Shown: in pieces, positions 11,203-21,334 of the stretch
Numbering within the stretch: position 1 is the first letter of the stretch
Layout: every line of letters starts with the position of its first letter
Source of the DNA: Adiantum capillus-veneris
Lineage: Eukaryota; Streptophyta; Polypodiopsida; Polypodiales; Pteridaceae
Assembly: GCA_014529385.2 (NCBI GenBank)
Contig: CM043950.1
Coordinates: 72,478,435-72,505,934, forward strand
Length of the DNA: 27,500 nucleotides
Direction: 5' to 3'
Program-made: the position numbers and the translations under genes
The notes under the pieces: model-generated
What the model was told of the DNA's origin: nothing
Databases searched by the model: none
What the model saw: the letters and a program-made list of their open reading frames with translations, nothing else

Positions 11203-11508
11203 CCCACCCTAACCCGGGCACTATACTCAAATGAATCAGTAGTAGGCCCGTTGAGTATGGGCCTACTCTCTCATCAAGTTGATGAGAGTAGAATATGCAA
11301 TTCTAAAGTAAGAGAGCTATATCCTATCAAAAAATCCATGAGTCTCATTGGAGCAATAAGTAGCAATGTTAACAGAGAGGATTATAGTCTAATTGGAGTT
11401 TTAAGGAGTTTTTAGCCAGTACAAAATAGTATGTATGCCATTCATAATTATGCATAGAATGTTTTCATGCTTTTAAGGAGTTTCAACAAACAAAATGTTC
11501 AACCAAGA

Positions 11509-11610
11509 GTAGTTTTTTTACAGGTAAAATGTTTGTGAAAACATAATAAACAAGCTTAAGTAGTTTTTTTACAGGTAAAATGTTTGTGAAAACATAATAA
11601 ACAAGCTTAA
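11509..11610. repeat. Perfect 51-bp tandem duplication
   Basis: Two identical adjacent copies (11509-11559, 11560-11610), each beginning GTAGTTTTTTTACAGG and containing AATGTTTGTGAAAACATAAT. Exact identity indicates a recent event. Confidence 0.95.
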
Positions 11611-13649
11611 GTAATTTTGGATTAACCTGCAAGATGAAACAAACAAAGTCAAAGACTATAGTAGCTACTAGCAGAATCCAAACCATAGACAAGGAAAGAC
11701 CACATAACACCTGTAGATGTGAGCAAGAATCCAATCCATATACAAGGAAAGACCACCTAAGAAGTAATTAATATCAGTGGGTCAATCCAAGCCTATGGAA
11801 AAAATCTTGGAATCCAGCATCTTGGGTACCCATCACAACCTTGTGTTTAAGATATGTGTGTTGATGTTTTTAAACTAATACTTACACAAAAGAAACATAT
11901 CAATTCAAAGGATAGCTAGCTTTAGACAAAGGACAAGGATTAGCACAAAAAAGACCGAGTTTGTGATTCATTTTTGTGCATCATAGTCAGAATGAGATAT
12001 CATTCCAATGATTTTTCATAAGATACTTAAGAACAACTGATAATAAAGTGGCAGAGGACAAGCTAGAAGTTAATGGATAGCAGAAAAGACAAAAAGATCC
12101 TAAGTAAATATAGATACTTCACCTACATCCATATAAACAAGACAACAAAGCGTTAAATACATTTACAAGTGTCAACAAACTCTATCAGTTGTTATCCATG
12201 TCCTACTTAAAACCTTTTTAGCTTATACTAACCATTCATTTATAGTAAAATATCCACAAGTATCCATTCTCAAAATAATTGACATGAAGCTATCACTATT
12301 CATAAGGTCATTACCCCTCTTGTTTAAGTGTAAAGTGTTTCACTTTTGATTCCTTTTAATTTGTAATCCGAAGTTCATCACTCCTTCAGACCTGAAATGA
12401 GATCATAGGTTATAATTTAGGTTCAGTAGTAACCCTTATTATTTGAAAAAACACACCCATTTATTTAATTAGAATAAGTTTTGATCAGAAGGCCCTCATC
12501 CGTTCTGATCCAAGTGTTTTACCCCATCCTTTGACACAATAAAGTTTAGCAATTTCTTTAGTTAGACCATTTCTAGTTTATAATGTTTCATGTCTACACA
12601 GAAATGGAATCTCTAGAGGTGTGGCACACGCATAATATTTTTACTCACTAGTTCTAGCAAGGTGGTTTGTGAATCTTAGTACTCAATAACAATCAAAGTC
12701 AATATATTTTTAGCTGCTAACCATAAACCTTTTTTTTGAAAATAGAAATCACTACCATGAGGGTATCCCAAATCATATCAGCAGTTTGAGTATCGTAAAG
12801 ATATCGCAATTTTATGAGCTGGTACAAAATATGAGTAACCTAATAATTTCAACAACCAGTTGGTAAGGTTTACGTAAACCAAAACCATATCCAATCCACA
12901 GCTAAATTATATTGGCCAACCATCCCCAATTTTACCCTCAAAGGGGTGAGAGTATCCAAAAAATATAGTAAAGATCAAAACCATATCCTGTTTTGAATAC
13001 CATATCACAATGCAAGTAGATTATCATAGTAGCTAACCCCTAAGTGAATATCAAGCATTATTAATCATATAAATGGACCCTATCATGGAAAATTAAAAGA
13101 AATATTTCCCATGGTTTTATAAAACTAAATGCCTAAGCCAAGTACATTATATGAAGAGACTACACCCAAGTACTGTTAGGCCATCACAATATAGTTCTAT
13201 TAGGATCATGGAACCAAAAGTAGAGGATCAGAAATCCTATAAACTTTAGCTCAATGAGAGCATTGGGAGCCATTAATGTTTTTAGTCAACATGAGACAAA
13301 ATTAATATTAGTTTTATTATCTAGGCTATCAAATCAATAAACCTAGCAAGAAAAACAAGATCAGACTATAATTACAATGCAATAAACATAATCACTACTT
13401 ATAGTGCAATAGTCAGGCCTTAATTTTTCTCGATTCATTGAAACTAATAACCATCAAAGGCATGCTCAATAAGTGCAATCATTCACAAAAGCAAATCTTA
13501 AAGACTACAATAAAATCTAAACAAATATATCATATTCCCATCAGATAAGCACACTTCAATACCCACAAAGTAAGTGATCTCAATTAGGCAATCTAAAAAC
13601 AACAGTACCAATTTTAGATCAATTTATTTCACATCCCTAATACTCCTTC
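11611..13649. other. AT-rich DNA without recognisable gene
   Basis: I saw no frame with a recognisable domain, no RNA gene and no terminal repeats here. The right part may include the distal end of the minus-oriented LTR, whose exact boundary is unknown. Confidence 0.4.
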
Positions 13650-13855
13650 TAGATTCCTATAGTGAGCCGAACCGAAGGTAGCTTATGAAATAGCCGTTAC
13701 CAAGGTATGCAACACATATAAGCTAGGTAAGTTAGATAACGACTAAAATAGTCTAAGATAGTAATTAGTGAGCAGATTTTGAGAGAAAAATATATCATAA
13801 AATGTTCATTATTGAGAACCATTAAGAAGGGGTATATCAAATTAGGAACTACCCA

Positions 13856-13906
13856 AAGCACCCCAAGGGAGTAATCTCTCCTTGCGTATAGAGAATTGGG
13901 GTGCTT
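13856..13906. repeat. 11-bp inverted repeat in R/U5 of the 3' LTR
   Basis: AAGCACCCCAA (13856-13866) is the exact reverse complement of TTGGGGTGCTT (13896-13906), separated by 29 bases. It lies about 40-100 bases downstream of the LTR TATA box, so it would be in the transcript leader or terminus. Confidence 0.7.
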
Positions 13907-13945
13907 GTGAGATGTTGGCGATGATTTACAAGAAGAAGAGAGGCC

Positions 13946-13953
13946 TATTTATA
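13946..13953 (-). promoter_or_regulatory. TATA box of the Tat 3' LTR
   Basis: The minus strand reads CCTATAAATAGGCC, about 1.65 kb from the LTR start. It is equivalent to the TATA box at 5016 in the inverted partner LTR. Confidence 0.7.
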
Positions 13954-14613
13954 GGTTGGAGAACCCTAATTAATCTTCAATAGAATGGCATTATTGATGG
14001 TAGATAGAGTGAAATTAGAGTGTTAAGAAAGGGGAGAGAAAGAGCGAGAGAGTTTTTACTATGTACATGTCTTGAGGTGAGGTGCCTTTTATGATTATGT
14101 AATGGCTATTTTGTGCTAGTTGGTTAGTGGTTAGTGTTAGTAATCACTAAAATGTTAATGATATATCTACACTCGATAGAATGAAGTGGATGGTTGAAGT
14201 AAGATGGTTGAATGAAGTGAGGGAATCCTTGTGATGGTGAATCTAAAGAAGTTTTGAACTTACTTGTGTAGGTTCTCAAAAATGACTATTGATCCTTTTC
14301 TTCTTCTTCCATCTTACATCATCGCCGCAAAGGTTGAATACCTTGATGAGAATGACTATGTTGGTTGATGAGAAACCCCAATTAGTAGAGATTAAGCATG
14401 GTTTTACATTTTGAATTGTATGCATATAGAGAAGAGGTAAAAGGAATCGTGATTTAGGGGTAATAGAGAGAGGTGATAGAGAGAGGCATAGAAATGTGTA
14501 TGTACATGTAGATTTCATATGAGAGCTATGTAAGTGAGAGGGGAGGTTAACGGTGAAGAGGGTGAGAGAAACCATGGAAGGTGCAGGTTTGAGTGAGGGA
14601 TGAGGAGGAATGA

Positions 14614-14632
14614 GTGTGTGTGTGTGTGTGTG
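14614..14632. repeat. (GT)n microsatellite inside the LTR
   Basis: A pure GT run of about 19 bases in U3. The partner LTR has only CACACACAC at the corresponding place, so the run expanded after the copies diverged. Confidence 0.85.
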
Positions 14633-15602
14633 GAAGTGAATGGAAGTGAGAGAAGACTAAGGTGACTTGTGAGAAAAAGTGGGCAAATTAGGATGCACTA
14701 AAAAAGTCATATCTCATTGGTCAAAGCTCCAAAAATTATGAAAATTTTTGAGATGATTATTCAGCTTGTGAGATAAAGTCTTTATTTTGATCACTTCCTC
14801 AAATTCTGAGTGAAAGTGGATGCCAAAAATCCCACCAAAATGCTTATTTTTTCTTCCTACAAAAGTCCTTAGTGGCCCCTCTTTTGTTGAAATTGCACCT
14901 CCAAGAGTGAGCCCCTCCTTGGATGAGAGCATGACCTAATAGATTTTTGAGTGTTTGAAAATATGCATAGATTAGGATTATTCACAAATATGATATATGG
15001 ATAAGATAGAAAAAAAAGGGTAGTACATAAACAATTCATAGAATATAAACTAGTGTCAGCTTTATATAAACTATTTACAAGAAGTAACAAAGAATGCATG
15101 TAGGAAAATGGTGATTTACTAAAAGGGAATGACTAGGTGAAATGTATTTTTTGTGATATTTTCTTGGAGTGGGTTCATACCAAGATTTGGATAGACTTTC
15201 ATAAAAATATTTATTTAAAGAGTATGCACACGGGTAAGAAAAAATATAGTAATGTCAGTTTAAGATACTTAGGCAAATAACGCACACCTAGGTAGAAGTA
15301 TCTTAATAAATATCAAAATAATTATAATAAAAAATACCTATATTTAGACCCTATATATAATGAAATATTTAAACCCAAATGGAACATAATATATATATAT
15401 ACTTATTTATTTATTTTTGGCTCAACTAGCCCAATGACTAGGTAGTTGAGAGTTTTTTGAGAAGATATTGGGAGAGTCTCCTAACTTACACACACCTATC
15501 TACAGTGACAGGGTGAGGATAAAAACCACTATGTTTGAGTGATTTTGATAGGGTGAGGTAGCTCACTATGGAAATTTTGAATAACCAAAAAACAACGTAT
15601 CA

Positions 15603-15615
15603 TTAGCCCTCCTCC
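15603..15615 (-). promoter_or_regulatory. Polypurine tract of the Tat element
   Basis: The minus strand reads GGAGGAGGGCTAA immediately before TGATACG. This is the expected primer site for plus-strand DNA synthesis in a Ty3 element, and it fixes the 3' LTR start at 15602. Confidence 0.85.
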
Positions 15616-16000
15616 AAGATGATGGTACATTCATGTACCATCATAAGGCATCTTTTCCAAAGAGAGTTCTTTTGAGTGCTCTGTGATAAATGGTATCTTG
15701 AAAATATTTTTATTGTGTAGCTCCTTGTCACTTTGGCTTGAGTTACACACATGCATCCTGCAACAAAACTTACACAAGATAGTAGCTCTTGCACAATTCT
15801 TTGGTAGATCCTTTGGTACGTAGAAGGCGACTCAAGTAACACTTGAATTGAACTGGTAGTAACTTGAATTGAAAGCCTTCTTGACTATGTATGGTCCTTT
15901 CCATCTAGTTTCAAACTTGGCATCAGAATAATTATCGAGTCACTTGTCATACCTTAGTACAAGATCTCCTTCCTTGATGCCTTTGTGCTTCAGTTTTTTG
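15616..16000 (-). pseudogene. Integrase C-terminal region (GPY motif) remnant
   Basis: The minus-strand translation contains KFETRWKGPYIVKKAF (about 15920-15873). This is the GPY/F module found at the end of Ty3 integrases, which helps the enzyme multimerise and bind target DNA. A stop precedes it (YDK*LDNYSD) and another follows within about 15 codons. A short open frame at 15842-15603 runs in a different register across the same DNA up to the polypurine tract and is probably not a separate gene. No chromodomain signature is seen after GPY, as expected for the Tat lineage. Confidence 0.8.
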
Positions 16001-16149
16001 CAAGCTTCTCCTTTGCTTGTGTGGATTTATCCTTACAGCACTCATAGGCTGCTTCTCTCTTCCACTCAAGTTACACTAATGTAGGAATTTGATCCATCCA
16101 TGCTGCTTGGTCATCTTGTACCCCTTTTCTATGAAGCCACATTGTTGAG

Positions 16150-16858
16150 ATGTTGAGCTTGATAGGCTGTAAAGTCTCTTGACCATAAACCAAGTGAAAT
16201 TGAATGAACTCTATGGCTTCTCTATATGTGGTTTGATACACTCACAAGGAACCATCCAAGAATCATCCCACAACTTTGTCTTGTTTTGCACCATCTTTCT
16301 AATGATGCCTTCAATGACACCATTAGCCTTCTCCACCAAACGATTTGATTGTGGGTAGTAGGGTGTGCTATGACAATGTAGTATGTGAAGCTCTTCACAA
16401 ACTTCCGTGAGTAAACCCTTCCTCAACCTTCGACCATTATAAAAATAATCTCCAAAGGTGTGCCAAATCTGCAACAAATATTAGTGCAGAAAAATCTGCT
16501 CACTATTTTCCCATTTACCCTTGCCACACTTTGACCCTCTACCCACCTACTCATGTAATCTACAGCCACTAGGATGTATAGTTTACTATTTTTGTTTTAG
16601 GCAGAGGACCCATAGCATCAATGCCCTACTTTTCAAAGGGTCCACTTGCAAGTACAATTGACCTTGGACCATGCACCAACCTTCTGTTTCCATTAACTTG
16701 ACGATTGTGAGAGCTTCTACACCAATGTTGGATATCCACATCAGGCTTGGCCAAACATACCCCAAAAGAAAAATCTTGTTCACAATTATCTCTTGGGCAA
16801 AATGACCACCACATGCTTCTTCATGCAAACCTTTTAGAATGGCTGTAATTTCCTCCAT
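16150..16858 (-). pseudogene. Ty3/Tat integrase (zinc-binding and core domains), broken
   Basis: The N-terminal zinc-binding domain is visible as LKGLHEEACGGHF (both His kept), then GYVWPSL and, in another frame, HWCRSSHNRQ, where the second Cys of CxxC reads Ser. The catalytic core follows. GIDAMGPLPKTK supplies the first Asp but only after a frame change. The SDNG motif for the second Asp appears as YNGRR, so that Asp reads Tyr. HSTPYYPQSN then RLVEKANGVIEG carries the catalytic Glu. Integrase inserts the cDNA into host DNA by strand transfer; two of the three acidic residues are readable but not in one frame. The frame is interrupted at least near 16586 and 16477. Confidence 0.92.
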
Positions 16859-16988
16859 AGTTGGTACTCTTTTGCATGCTTGATCCTTCCCTCTTTGATA
16901 GAGGGAGCCTTCTAGGAAGAGATAAACACTTGCATTCCTTATGAGACTCTTCTTTTGAGCCTTTGTGACACCTTGTGGAAACTCACCT

Positions 16989-17624
16989 TCAAAATGTAGT
17001 CAATAATGGAAGCCAATGACTCCATTCCTTGATATCTCGGCTCTTAATAGATGCTGCCACCATGATGACTTGCATTTCTTTATCAACACATGTAAATGCC
17101 TGTTGTGAAAGTAAGTCAGCATCTTCATTTTGTTTCCTAGGAATATGATACAATTGCACATCTTCAAACTGATTAACGGATGGCATGAACTTTTGTCCTC
17201 AGGAGTTCATTCTTGCATGCCCAAATTCGTAAAATGTGCTTCACAATGAGAAGAGCATCCCCCTTTAACATGAGACATTGTATACCTTGACTAATGCACA
17301 TTTTCAAACCATGAAGTAGTATGTCATACTCTGCTTTATTGTTGCTAGTTGAACCTGGTAGATTGACCTTCTCTTTCATGACCACCTCTCCACTTGGGTT
17401 TATCAGCACTTGTCCTCCCCCTGCTTGACCTGTGGCTCATCAAAAGATCCATCAAAGAGGAAGGTAAATGCATTAGGGATACTTTTAGGTGGTGGCAATG
17501 CTAGTGTCTTTACTTTAGGCACTTTAATCTCCTTCTCATGAACCCTATAAGTGAGAATCCCTACTAATTGTGTACGTACACTATGTTCTACCTTGAAAGA
17601 GTATTGGAACTCTAGAAAATCCAT
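16989..17624 (-). pseudogene. Second, archaeal-type RNase H (aRH) of a Tat element
   Basis: The minus strand shows FTFLFDGSFD (first Asp), a frame change near 17410, then GGGQVLINPSGEVV, NNKAEYDILLHGLKMC (Glu), LMLKGDALLIVKHI (Asp) and, after a further small shift near 17180, LYHIPRKQNEDADLLSQQAF (His and final Asp). This layout is that of a type I RNase H of plant/archaeal style, a second copy that plant Tat elements carry after their normal RNase H. All catalytic-type acidic residues can be read, unlike in the neighbouring gypsy RNase H. The first segment also contains the linker VEHSVRTQLVGILTYRVHE. Frame breaks make it a pseudogene. Confidence 0.88.
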
Positions 17625-17627
17625 AAT

Positions 17628-17981
17628 CTACTTTGAGATCCTAGTATTAAGATTCATTTGAGATGACACCCAATGGAACAATTTTTTTGCAGTGAGGATT
17701 ACAAAAGGTTTTGGTAGCAAGTAGGATCTAAAATTTCTCACCACAAACATGAGAGGAAGCATCGCGAGTTTTGCTTCCATGTAGCCTCTCTCGAAAGCAT
17801 TCATGAACCTACTAGAAAAGTAGAAGGGCTGCAACCTGGTACTGTGGGAATCTTGTTGTAACAAAACAACCCTAATTGGTTCCTTCCCCACACTAGAGCT
17901 AATAAAGAATATTTACTCCCAACAAGGAGTACTGGTAGCTCTGAGAGAATGAATTTAATGTTACAAAAATTTTCTTCAAGC
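17628..17981 (-). pseudogene. Gypsy RNase H domain, degenerate
   Basis: The recognisable block is LQPFYFSSRFMNAFERGYMEAKLAML followed by VVRNFRSYLLPKPFVILTA. It corresponds to the family pattern P-x-YFSR-L...ER-Y...E-LA...RHYLLG-PF-V-TD. The Glu is retained, while the usual Asp of the TD pair reads Ala. Upstream (17981-17892) the normal FCLVFE-type start is broken by stops (DFCLV*A*RKFL). The domain normally degrades genomic RNA after minus-strand synthesis. It lies between RT and the second RNase H, as expected. Confidence 0.85.
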
Positions 17982-18831
17982 TCAAACCAAACAAAAATCA
18001 ACTTGTTGTGTCAATTTGTGCAAAGGGTGAAGTAACTCTAAGGCTAAGCGAATGAAATGAGACATATACTTCACTTTTTGAATGAATGAGATGACCTCCT
18101 TGAGATTATTAGGTGATGGTAGAGCAATAAGAGCCTTTGCCTTTGAAGGATCCACCTCAATGCCTTTATAGGAAACCTTGTGACCGAGCAAGATCACTTC
18201 ATCTTCACCTATGTGACATTTGTCGGGATTGAGCTGACCTCCCATGTCCTAGAGTTTTTTCAAACCTTATTCTACCTTTTGTAAGTACATTGATTTTGAG
18301 CTATAAATGCAAAAATCATGAATAGAAACTCTATGGACTTTACAAATAATGCTTGAAACACCATGTTCATGAAGCGTTGGAAAGCTTTAGAAGCATTTCT
18401 TAGGCCAAATGGAATGACTCTCAAACCATAAAAACACCAAGGAGTGATGAAGGATATTTTTGATTGATCCTTTAATGAAATACCTATTTGAAAGTAGCCG
18501 GAGTAGTCATCATATATAGTGTACTTCTAATAACCATCTACTTGATTTAGAATCTCATACTAAAATGGGAGGGAGAAGCGATCTTGCTTGGTTGCCTCAT
18601 TGAGTGACCTATAATCCACACACACTCTCCACTTTCCATTATTTTTAGGGGTGACCACAATTGGGGACACCCACTCTAAATTCTCCATTGGATTAATGAA
18701 ACCTGCTTCTAAAAGCTTTATTACCTCCTTGAGTAAATCCTGCTCCTTGATGACTCTTAGTCGTAGTAGCTTTTGAGCCTTAGGTGTGGCCTTTGGCTTT
18801 AACTCATTCTTGTGCTGAACAACATCTACTC
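17982..18831 (-). pseudogene. Ty3/Tat reverse transcriptase, split and inactivated
   Basis: Reading away from the nested LTR, the minus strand has GVDVVQHKNELKPKATPKAQ, LLEAGFINPMENLEWVSPIV, NNGKWRVCVDYRSLNEATKQ (RT motifs 1-2), an in-frame stop after FSLPF, then YFQIGISLKDQSKISFITPW and YGLRVIPFGLRNASKAFQRF (the PFGL-NA block). A frame change then leads to VSIHDFCIYSSKS, where the family reads YIDD: the first Tyr and the first Asp of the catalytic pair are replaced, so polymerase activity is lost. LNPDKCHIGEDEVILLGHKV and the connection region follow in a clean 87-codon frame. The N-terminal part is continued at 20850 on the other side of the inserted LTR. Confidence 0.93.
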
Positions 18832-18836
18832 CACGT
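18832..18836. repeat. Target-site duplication, left copy (CACGT)
   Basis: CACGT directly left of TGTCATGCTG; the same pentamer follows the other end of the solo LTR at 20845-20849. Five bases is the usual duplication length for LTR retrotransposons. Confidence 0.75.
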
Positions 18837-19642
18837 TGTCATGCTGTGACACGTACATAGTGGGAACGCATCCTACAAGAGATATCTTGTAATTTTTTAG
18901 ATACATAATTATCTTTCCTATAATGTACATATGCATATTCAAGTAGAATAATAAGCCTTCGATCTCATCCTATTATTTATCTTAAGGGTAACCTATTCTT
19001 ACTTTAACATAAAAAAAAATACTATGGGAAAAGCGTCAATAGCTCCGCCACTTTAACTTGGGGCAAAAAGCATTGATTCTTTATTTCTACTATCTCATTA
19101 TCATCTCACACCCTAGCTAGATCCTATATCTAGGGTAAACTCCAATTATATATATTCTATGTATTTTTTATATTTCTTTTTAAATAGCTACTAGGAGGGA
19201 ATCAAATCCTAGTGGGACACTAGGTGGCATGATTTCAAAGATGCAGTTATTTTAATGCATTATTGCAATCCAAGATTTGTCAAGGAGCAATGTCATGCTT
19301 TCATATGGCATGAGGTGTCCTTTGGAATCAAATAAAAGTCTAGGCTAAGGGGACCACAGGAAGACTTTTGCTGCCAGAAATGGACCCTATTTTCATGATT
19401 TTTTTACACAAGGTTCCAATCCAAATTGAAAAACGATTTTAAAATGAAAATCGTAGCTAATGAGCTGAATTTTTTGTCCATATTTTTACTTTTTTATTTG
19501 GAGCCACGGTTGAGGAGATATGATCAAAATACTGGACCCCAGTCTGCCCACATCATGCAGGGACAGCTCATTTCCAACTTTTCCAATTCATGTTCACACG
19601 GCTCCTCTCTTCTTGTGTAAACCCTTGGGGGTTCCCTTAACC

Positions 19643-19650
19643 TATAAAAG
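19643..19650 (+). promoter_or_regulatory. TATA box of the nested LTR
   Basis: TATAAAAG in AACCTATAAAAGGGTACC, about 800 bp into the LTR and followed by a C/T-rich leader. It shows the LTR is plus-oriented, opposite to the Tat element it interrupts. Confidence 0.75.
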
Positions 19651-19986
19651 GGTACCTCTTCTTTCTTGAAAGGGACTCAATCTTCCAAGCCATTGATGAG
19701 AAGAATTCTTGAGAGAGTGAGTAGTAATGCCTAATTGTACTTAGCCATTAACATAAGCCCAAGCCTACACTTTCTCCTAGGGAAGACTAGCCATTCTTGT
19801 ACGCTATCCTTGGAAGATCAACTGTAATTAAAGAAGGTGTTGCACTTGGTGCATCAATCAAAGTGGAATTATCCACTCTTCTTCTCTCTCCATCAATAAT
19901 GGTGCGGAAGGGTTTGTCAAGTAAGATGTGCTCTACATTGATGTTTTCTTGATTTCTTGTTGTTTTCTTTTTCATCCCTAATCCTA

Positions 19987-20007
19987 CATATATATATATA
20001 TATATAT
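19987..20007. repeat. (TA)n microsatellite
   Basis: A pure TA run of about 21 bases within the nested LTR, downstream of its TATA box. Confidence 0.9.
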
Positions 20008-20844
20008 CTAATCTCATATCCTTAACCAAACCTATCTCTCTCACTCTTAGTAATTTATCCTCTCTACAAATTTTAGGTTCTCCTTGCTACAGGTACATCT
20101 CTCCCTGCAGTATCCTTATTGCCACAGGCAAGAATAGGGCTTGGGAGGGAAACTCTCTTCTCTTCTCTTCCCATGTCTTCTCTCATATCTACATTTCTCA
20201 CATACTATCCTAGATGAATAACCCACATGATGATCATTTCTATCGCTTTCACTCTGTACGATCTATTAGAATTAACGTATGGATTAGCCGTAAAATACAC
20301 TTTCAACAACGTATAAAGTTTCTCTTTGGCCCAGAAAGGCTCAATGAAATACTTCTACCACCGGATCCCATCATACTACCTCTCATAGATTATAATTTTT
20401 CTTTTGATGTAAGCGTAGTTATCTTGCTATGAACCAAGAGGATTTGTACACACAATTAATCCCAATCACTAGACAAAATATATATATTATGGTAAGCACA
20501 AAACTATAATTCCAAAGAACAATTCGTAGCCTATTTGGTCAGCCAAGATTGAATTCTATTAACTCATCTATTAACCCTTTCATATTACCCATGATACAAT
20601 ATGACCATAGCCTTGATGTTTTCATCTTTGTGTTATTTTGACATTTTCTTTTGTGTTCTTTCTTTGTGTGTGTGAGTGCAAGAGAGAAAGAGTGGGACTT
20701 CTTTGATTGCACTTCCGTCCAAACCCTAGTATTCATGGCATCTATGGTTTAACTCCTTCATATAGTTTTTTTTAGTTCTCTCACAAACTCTCACAGCCAT
20801 AAGCCTGGTGCTTTCCCGGCAAAACTGCAAATTTCTCGAAAACG

Positions 20845-20849
20845 CACGT
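20845..20849. repeat. Target-site duplication, right copy (CACGT)
   Basis: It matches 18832-18836 exactly and directly abuts the end of the solo LTR. Confidence 0.75.
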
Positions 20850-21334
20850 CTATGTAGTCTTTAGCAAAAAGTCTATGAAACTTCCTCAGCACACATTTGG
20901 CATGCTCTCTTTTGTTCTTTGTAAGTGTTTTTGATAGCATACCTTCTAGCATCCCTTCATCTTGGACATATTGGTTCTCTTGAGGACCTACCTCTTCCAA
21001 GCCTTGAAAAGAGGTCTCTTGGTTGCTTGGCTTAAACATTACCCCCATGACTTCAATGGAAGACTCCTCTTTAGTAATGCTACCACTACTTTCTTCCTCT
21101 GAGGTTCTATCAGTCCAATCTTCCTTTGTCTCACTTTGTGATGATTCCTAATGGAGGTCCTTTTGATGCTGCTCCTTCATATCAAAGACAACCCTTTTAT
21201 GATTTTCATTTCTACAAATCAACTTTCCACTTTTCCAATCCTACAAAGCTTGCATTTGTATTAGCCATGCTCTTCCCACGATAAATGGATAGCCACTTCC
21301 CTTGGTCGCCATAACATAAAAATTTATTGCCTTC
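20850..21334 (-). pseudogene. Tat protease-to-RT linker and RT N-terminus
   Basis: The minus strand continues from the protease with YPFIVGRAWLIQMQAL, a stop, then DWKSGKLICRNENHKRVVFD, an acidic Ser/Glu/Thr-rich linker and a clean frame (21048-20850) ending LRKFHRLFAKDYIDV. The last block is the usual lead-in to Ty3 RT; its partner starts at 18831 across the nested LTR. At least two in-frame stops lie in the linker (after MQAL and after KDLH). In the annotated order this links protease to RT within one Pol polyprotein. Confidence 0.8.

Larger units (their letters stand above)
13650..15602 (-). repeat. 3' LTR of the Tat element; distal end uncertain
   Basis: It begins on the minus strand with TGATACGTTG at 15602, directly after the polypurine tract. 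Homology to the inverted LTR at 3265-5100 extends across U3 to the TATA box (13946-13953) and a little beyond (GTAAATCATC...CCCAATTCTC against CCACACCATTCTC). U3 holds a (GT)n run at 14614-14632. The U5 end was not located because no second LTR of this element is available for comparison. Confidence 0.8.
18837..20844 (+). mobile_element. Nested solo LTR (2008 bp) inside the Tat RT
   Basis: It begins TGTCATGCTGTGACACG and ends TTTCTCGAAAACG, flanked on both sides by CACGT. The end is CG rather than the canonical CA, which is the weak point. A TATA box at 19643, a polypyrimidine leader around 19665 and a (TA)n run at 19987-20007 lie inside. No gag or pol domain is present, so only a single LTR remains after recombination. 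RT coding similarity stops at one edge (...KDYIDV) and resumes at the other (GVDVVQHK), confirming that the segment is an insertion. Removing the insert together with one target copy leaves a one-base frame offset, so either a base has been lost or the boundary is off by one. Short frames inside are not genes. Confidence 0.82.

Noticed and set aside
20214-20432. 72-codon ORF inside the nested LTR
   Set aside because: Located in the R/U5 part of a solo LTR with no coding similarity.
18837-20844. DNA transposon as the identity of the RT insertion
   Set aside because: No terminal inverted repeats at the ends. The TG start, 5-bp target duplication and internal TATA/leader arrangement fit an LTR better.
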